A DNA stretch of 64,000 nt. It comes from Paenibacillus sp. (GTDB lineage: Bacteria > Bacillota > Bacilli > Paenibacillales > YIM-B00363). Positions within the stretch are counted from its first letter, which is position 1. Every line of letters begins with the position of its first letter. A program made the position numbers and the translations under genes. The stretch lies in contig NZ_DASQNA010000007.1 of NCBI RefSeq assembly GCF_035645195.1, positions 1 through 64,000 of the forward strand, given 5' to 3'. A model generated the notes under the pieces. It saw only the letters and a program-made list of their open reading frames with translations. It searched no databases and was not told where the DNA came from. Below are positions 61,750 through 64,000 of this stretch, piece after piece.

Positions 61750-62241
61750 ATGCTTACCTTCGAACAAAAACTGGCCGTATTCGCGTCGTTCCCCGAACTG
61801 ACGCGCAAAGACGTATCGCTCGGCCGCGTCAATTTCCAATATGACCGAAGCGCCTACGACAAAAAGAATGTCGGCTACCATCTGCATCCGAACGGCAACG
61901 GCTTCGTCTACGCCGGCCGAGTGCCGGGAGCGGCGACCGACGACAAAGGCTTCGTCAACATTCGCGACTACGGCGAAGCCGAGCTGCGCGAGCTGATCGC
62001 CGCTTCGATCCGTTCGCTGTCGCCGGAGGACGAGACCGAAACCGAGCCGGAAGCGGAGGCATCGGCGGAAGCGCCGGAAGCGCCGGGACAGACGTGGAAG
62101 GACGACCAAGGCCGGACGCTGCGGCTCGCGCTCGAGGACGACCATTGGTTCGTGTACGCGGACGACCTGGTCGATTCGGCCTTCGAGACGATCGAAGAAG
62201 CCGAACAATATTTGCGCGAGGAAGGCTTCTTCCCCGCATGA
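61750..62241 (+). CDS. Unrecognised acidic protein
   Basis: 163 residues, no signal or membrane segment. An N-terminal ~85-residue part (FQYDRSAYDKKNVGYHLHPNGNGFVYAGRV), an acidic Glu/Ala linker (~95-117), and a C-terminal part (LALEDDHWFVYADDLVDSAF) that may be a second small domain. GGAACCGGAGG precedes the ATG. It has its own promoter and terminator. I do not recognise the family. Confidence 0.8.
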   Translation: MLTFEQKLAVFASFPELTRKDVSLGRVNFQYDRSAYDKKNVGYHLHPNGNGFVYAGRVPGAATDDKGFVNIRDYGEAELRELIAASIRSLSPEDETETEPEAEASAEAPEAPGQTWKDDQGRTLRLALEDDHWFVYADDLVDSAFETIEEAEQYLREEGFFPA

Positions 62242-62247
62242 CGAACG

Positions 62248-62283
62248 AAGGACCGTCCCGTGCAGCTTCACGGGCGGTCCTTC
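62248..62283. terminator. Convergent terminator overlapping the cyclase 3' end
   Basis: AAGGACCGTCCCGTG pairs with CACGGGCGGTCCTT; the right arm holds the last codons and stop of the GGDEF gene on the other strand. It ends both genes. Confidence 0.85.
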
Positions 62284-63857
62284 TTTGCGATAATCGTGCG
62301 GTTGCGTCCCTGCGCCTTCGCTTCGTACAGCGCCGCGTCGGCGGCGACGAGCAGGCTTTCCTCGTCCGCGCCTCGCTCGGGGTAGTCCGCCACGCCGATC
62401 GAGACGGTGACGCTGGCGCCCGTCGGGCTCGGCGTCCGCTCCAGCGTCCCGCGGATGCGCTCCGCCGACGGGAACGCCGCCGCCGCGTCGGCGCCGGCGA
62501 GCAGCACGACGAACTCCTCGCCGCCGAGCCGGTAGCACGTCCCCCCGGACGGCAGCGCGCCGCGCACGACCCCGGACAGGAAGCGCAGCACCTCGTCCCC
62601 CACGCCGTGTCCGAACGTGTCGTTGATCGATTTGAACCGGTCGATGTCCAATATGAGCACGGCGAACGCTCCGCCGCCGGCGGTAAAGCCCGCGATCGCC
62701 TCCCGCAGCGAACGGCGGTTGCCGAGCCCGGTCAGCGGGTCGGTCATCGCCTCGGTCGTCAGCCGCTCCGCGTCCTCTTGCACCGAGCGCAAGGCGAGCA
62801 GCATCGTCTTGCCGAGCGTGTCCGCTTCGCGGTTCCAATGGCCGCGCAGCAGCGATTCCGGCACCGTACCGCCCGACGTCAGCTTGCGGGCGACGACCGA
62901 CAGCGCGACGAACGGCTCCGCCATGCGCCGCGCGAGATACACCGCGACGGCGAGCAGCGCCAGACAGCTCGGCACGAGGAACATCAGCCGGTCCAGCGTA
63001 TGCCGCCGCAGCTCCGCCTCGACGGCTTCGACCGGCGTCTGCACCGCGATGCTCCATCCGTTCGACTCGACCGTCGCGTAACCTGCCAGCGCCGAATCGC
63101 CGGAGTCCCCCTTCGTTGCGAGGTGCCCGTTCCCCTCGCGGGACAACGCCTCCGCGACTTCGACCTCGGCCATCCTCTCGCCGATGAGCGACGGATCCGG
63201 GTGATAGACGTAAAACCCGTCTTTGTCGACGATATATGCGTACGTGCCCGATGCCTCCTCCGTACGTCCGCCGAAGGCGTCGGACAACACATTGTCCTCC
63301 TGCAAGTACACGGTTCCCGCCAGAAATCCTCGATAGTCCCCGCCTTGCCCGTATACCGGCTCCGTAATCAAGACGATCATCCGTCCCGTCAGCGCTATGT
63401 ACGGCTGAGACATGTACGGAGCTTTCAAGCGCAGCGCCTCGACGGCGGCCTTCGACGTCAACCGCTTCCCGTCGATGCCGAGATGGTCCGGCGACGAGCC
63501 GACCACGACGCCGGCGTCGTCCGCGAGCACCAGCGAATTGAACATGCGGCCCCCGTTGCGAAGCAAATCGAGATACACCCGAAGTTCGTGTTCGCCGCCG
63601 AGATCCGTCATCGCGTCGGCTCCGTACTGCAGCGTCGAACGCATCGACGTGAACATCGCGTCCATCGTCACGGCCATTTTCTGCGCGTTCTCTTGATTCA
63701 GCTCCAAGGTCGTGTCATACAGAAGCTCCCGCTCCGAGCGGTAGCCGACCGCCAGTTGGATGACGGTCGTCGTCAGCACGCTCAAAAAAACAAGCCCGCT
63801 GAATAAGATCATTAAGCTGATCTTACCAGTGGGCTTACGAAACCTTCTACCAATCAT
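62268..63857 (-). CDS. Cache-sensor diguanylate cyclase
   Basis: 529 residues. Membrane segments at ~15-35 and ~285-307 bracket an external double-Cache-type sensor (~250 residues; YIVDKDGFYVYHPDPSLIG is typical). A HAMP-like linker and GGDEF domain follow (about 360-525) with YRLGGEEFVVLLAG, active. It makes c-di-GMP in response to a small external ligand. The usual inhibitory RxxD is not visible before the motif. The ATG 63857 site is weak: AGAGGGG lies 12 bases away. Confidence 0.9.
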   Translation of the reverse strand: MIGRRFRKPTGKISLMILFSGLVFLSVLTTTVIQLAVGYRSERELLYDTTLELNQENAQKMAVTMDAMFTSMRSTLQYGADAMTDLGGEHELRVYLDLLRNGGRMFNSLVLADDAGVVVGSSPDHLGIDGKRLTSKAAVEALRLKAPYMSQPYIALTGRMIVLITEPVYGQGGDYRGFLAGTVYLQEDNVLSDAFGGRTEEASGTYAYIVDKDGFYVYHPDPSLIGERMAEVEVAEALSREGNGHLATKGDSGDSALAGYATVESNGWSIAVQTPVEAVEAELRRHTLDRLMFLVPSCLALLAVAVYLARRMAEPFVALSVVARKLTSGGTVPESLLRGHWNREADTLGKTMLLALRSVQEDAERLTTEAMTDPLTGLGNRRSLREAIAGFTAGGGAFAVLILDIDRFKSINDTFGHGVGDEVLRFLSGVVRGALPSGGTCYRLGGEEFVVLLAGADAAAAFPSAERIRGTLERTPSPTGASVTVSIGVADYPERGADEESLLVAADAALYEAKAQGRNRTIIAKKDRP

Positions 63858-63874
63858 AGATCATGTCGGCCCCT

Positions 63875-64000
63875 CTATATCGCTCGTTCTGCGTCGCGTT
63901 CGGCGGGCAAACCTTCCAGCATCGAAGCGTTCAACGCTTTGCGGCGAAACAATTCCTGTTCCAACAGTTCGATAAATTCCCGATCCAGGGCGTATTTCAA
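63875..64000 (-). CDS. Sda-like sporulation checkpoint protein, 3' part
   Basis: Only the last 41 codons are in the window. The frame ends at TAG (63875-63877) and reads ALDREFIELLEQELFRRKAL near its start, which matches the Sda hairpin core (DREFIELLxxEIxRR), followed by a short tail. Sda inhibits KinA autophosphorylation when DNA replication is impaired. It lies just upstream of the Cache-GGDEF gene, on the same strand. The N-terminus is beyond the right edge, so the call is tentative. Confidence 0.6.
   Translation of the reverse strand: MKYALDREFIELLEQELFRRKALNASMLEGLPAERDAERAI

Overview
The window looks like a chromosomal piece of a high-GC, spore-forming member of the Paenibacillaceae (Paenibacillus/Cohnella type). 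The reasons are an alpha/beta-type small acid-soluble spore protein, the gene order polA-mutM-ytaF-coaE (as in Bacillus), a qoxABCD menaquinol oxidase, a surface protein anchored by SLH domains, a YesM/YesN-type two-component pair beside sugar ABC genes, and GGAGG-type ribosome binding sites with many GTG/TTG starts. There is no insertion sequence, prophage or CRISPR array in view; nearly everything reads as ordinary chromosome with a few accessory loci.

Layout. 1-670: 5' end of a 16S rRNA gene on the minus strand, its leader with boxA and two promoter-like sites, and a separate tRNA-Ala(GGC) gene upstream. 805-13,650: a six-PAS diguanylate cyclase, a zinc-ribbon/HTH protein, nrdR, a spore SASP gene, a lytic transglycosylase, coaE, ytaF, mutM, polA, an unusual HAD protein and a GGDEF-EAL-CBS-GGDEF protein. 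13,659-18,234: phoU and pstBACS, read leftwards from a PhoP-box array. 18,427-26,262: chemoreceptor, small WGxxGxxG protein, KtrAB potassium uptake, a Cys/His-rich protein, a SleB-like wall hydrolase and a MATE exporter. 26,309-38,769: zinc efflux (CDF plus ArsR), GH4 alpha-galactosidase with an AraC regulator, an RND exporter with a long TetR protein, an FAD-domain-only reductase-like protein, and a BmrCD-type heterodimeric ABC exporter. 38,915-43,349: a small membrane protein and qoxABCD. 43,401-51,712: a 2,351-residue surface protein (three LTD domains, metallophosphoesterase, Ig-like repeats, SLH anchor) preceded by a HupE/UreJ-like membrane protein. 51,790-61,644: a sugar locus with two solute-binding lipoproteins, two permeases, a GH43 glycosidase, a histidine kinase and an AraC-type response regulator. 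61,750-64,000: an unrecognised acidic protein, a Cache-GGDEF cyclase, and the 3' end of an Sda-like checkpoint gene cut by the window edge.

How parts work together. The pst operon would supply phosphate under PhoP control. A second array of PhoP-box-like hexamers at 11-bp spacing lies in front of the HupE-like gene and the giant LTD/metallophosphoesterase protein. I read this as a possible phosphate-starvation surface system that binds and dephosphorylates polymeric substrates at the cell wall; this is the most novel locus here. In the sugar locus, one binding protein sits with the permeases and a second paralogue sits directly before the kinase and response regulator, which resembles the sugar-sensing three-component arrangement AraP-AraS-AraT of Geobacillus. 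Three diguanylate cyclase-type proteins point to c-di-GMP control, but none of their ligands can be read from sequence.

Limits. Starts were chosen by eye from ribosome binding sites; promoter calls are pattern matches; no database search was possible.
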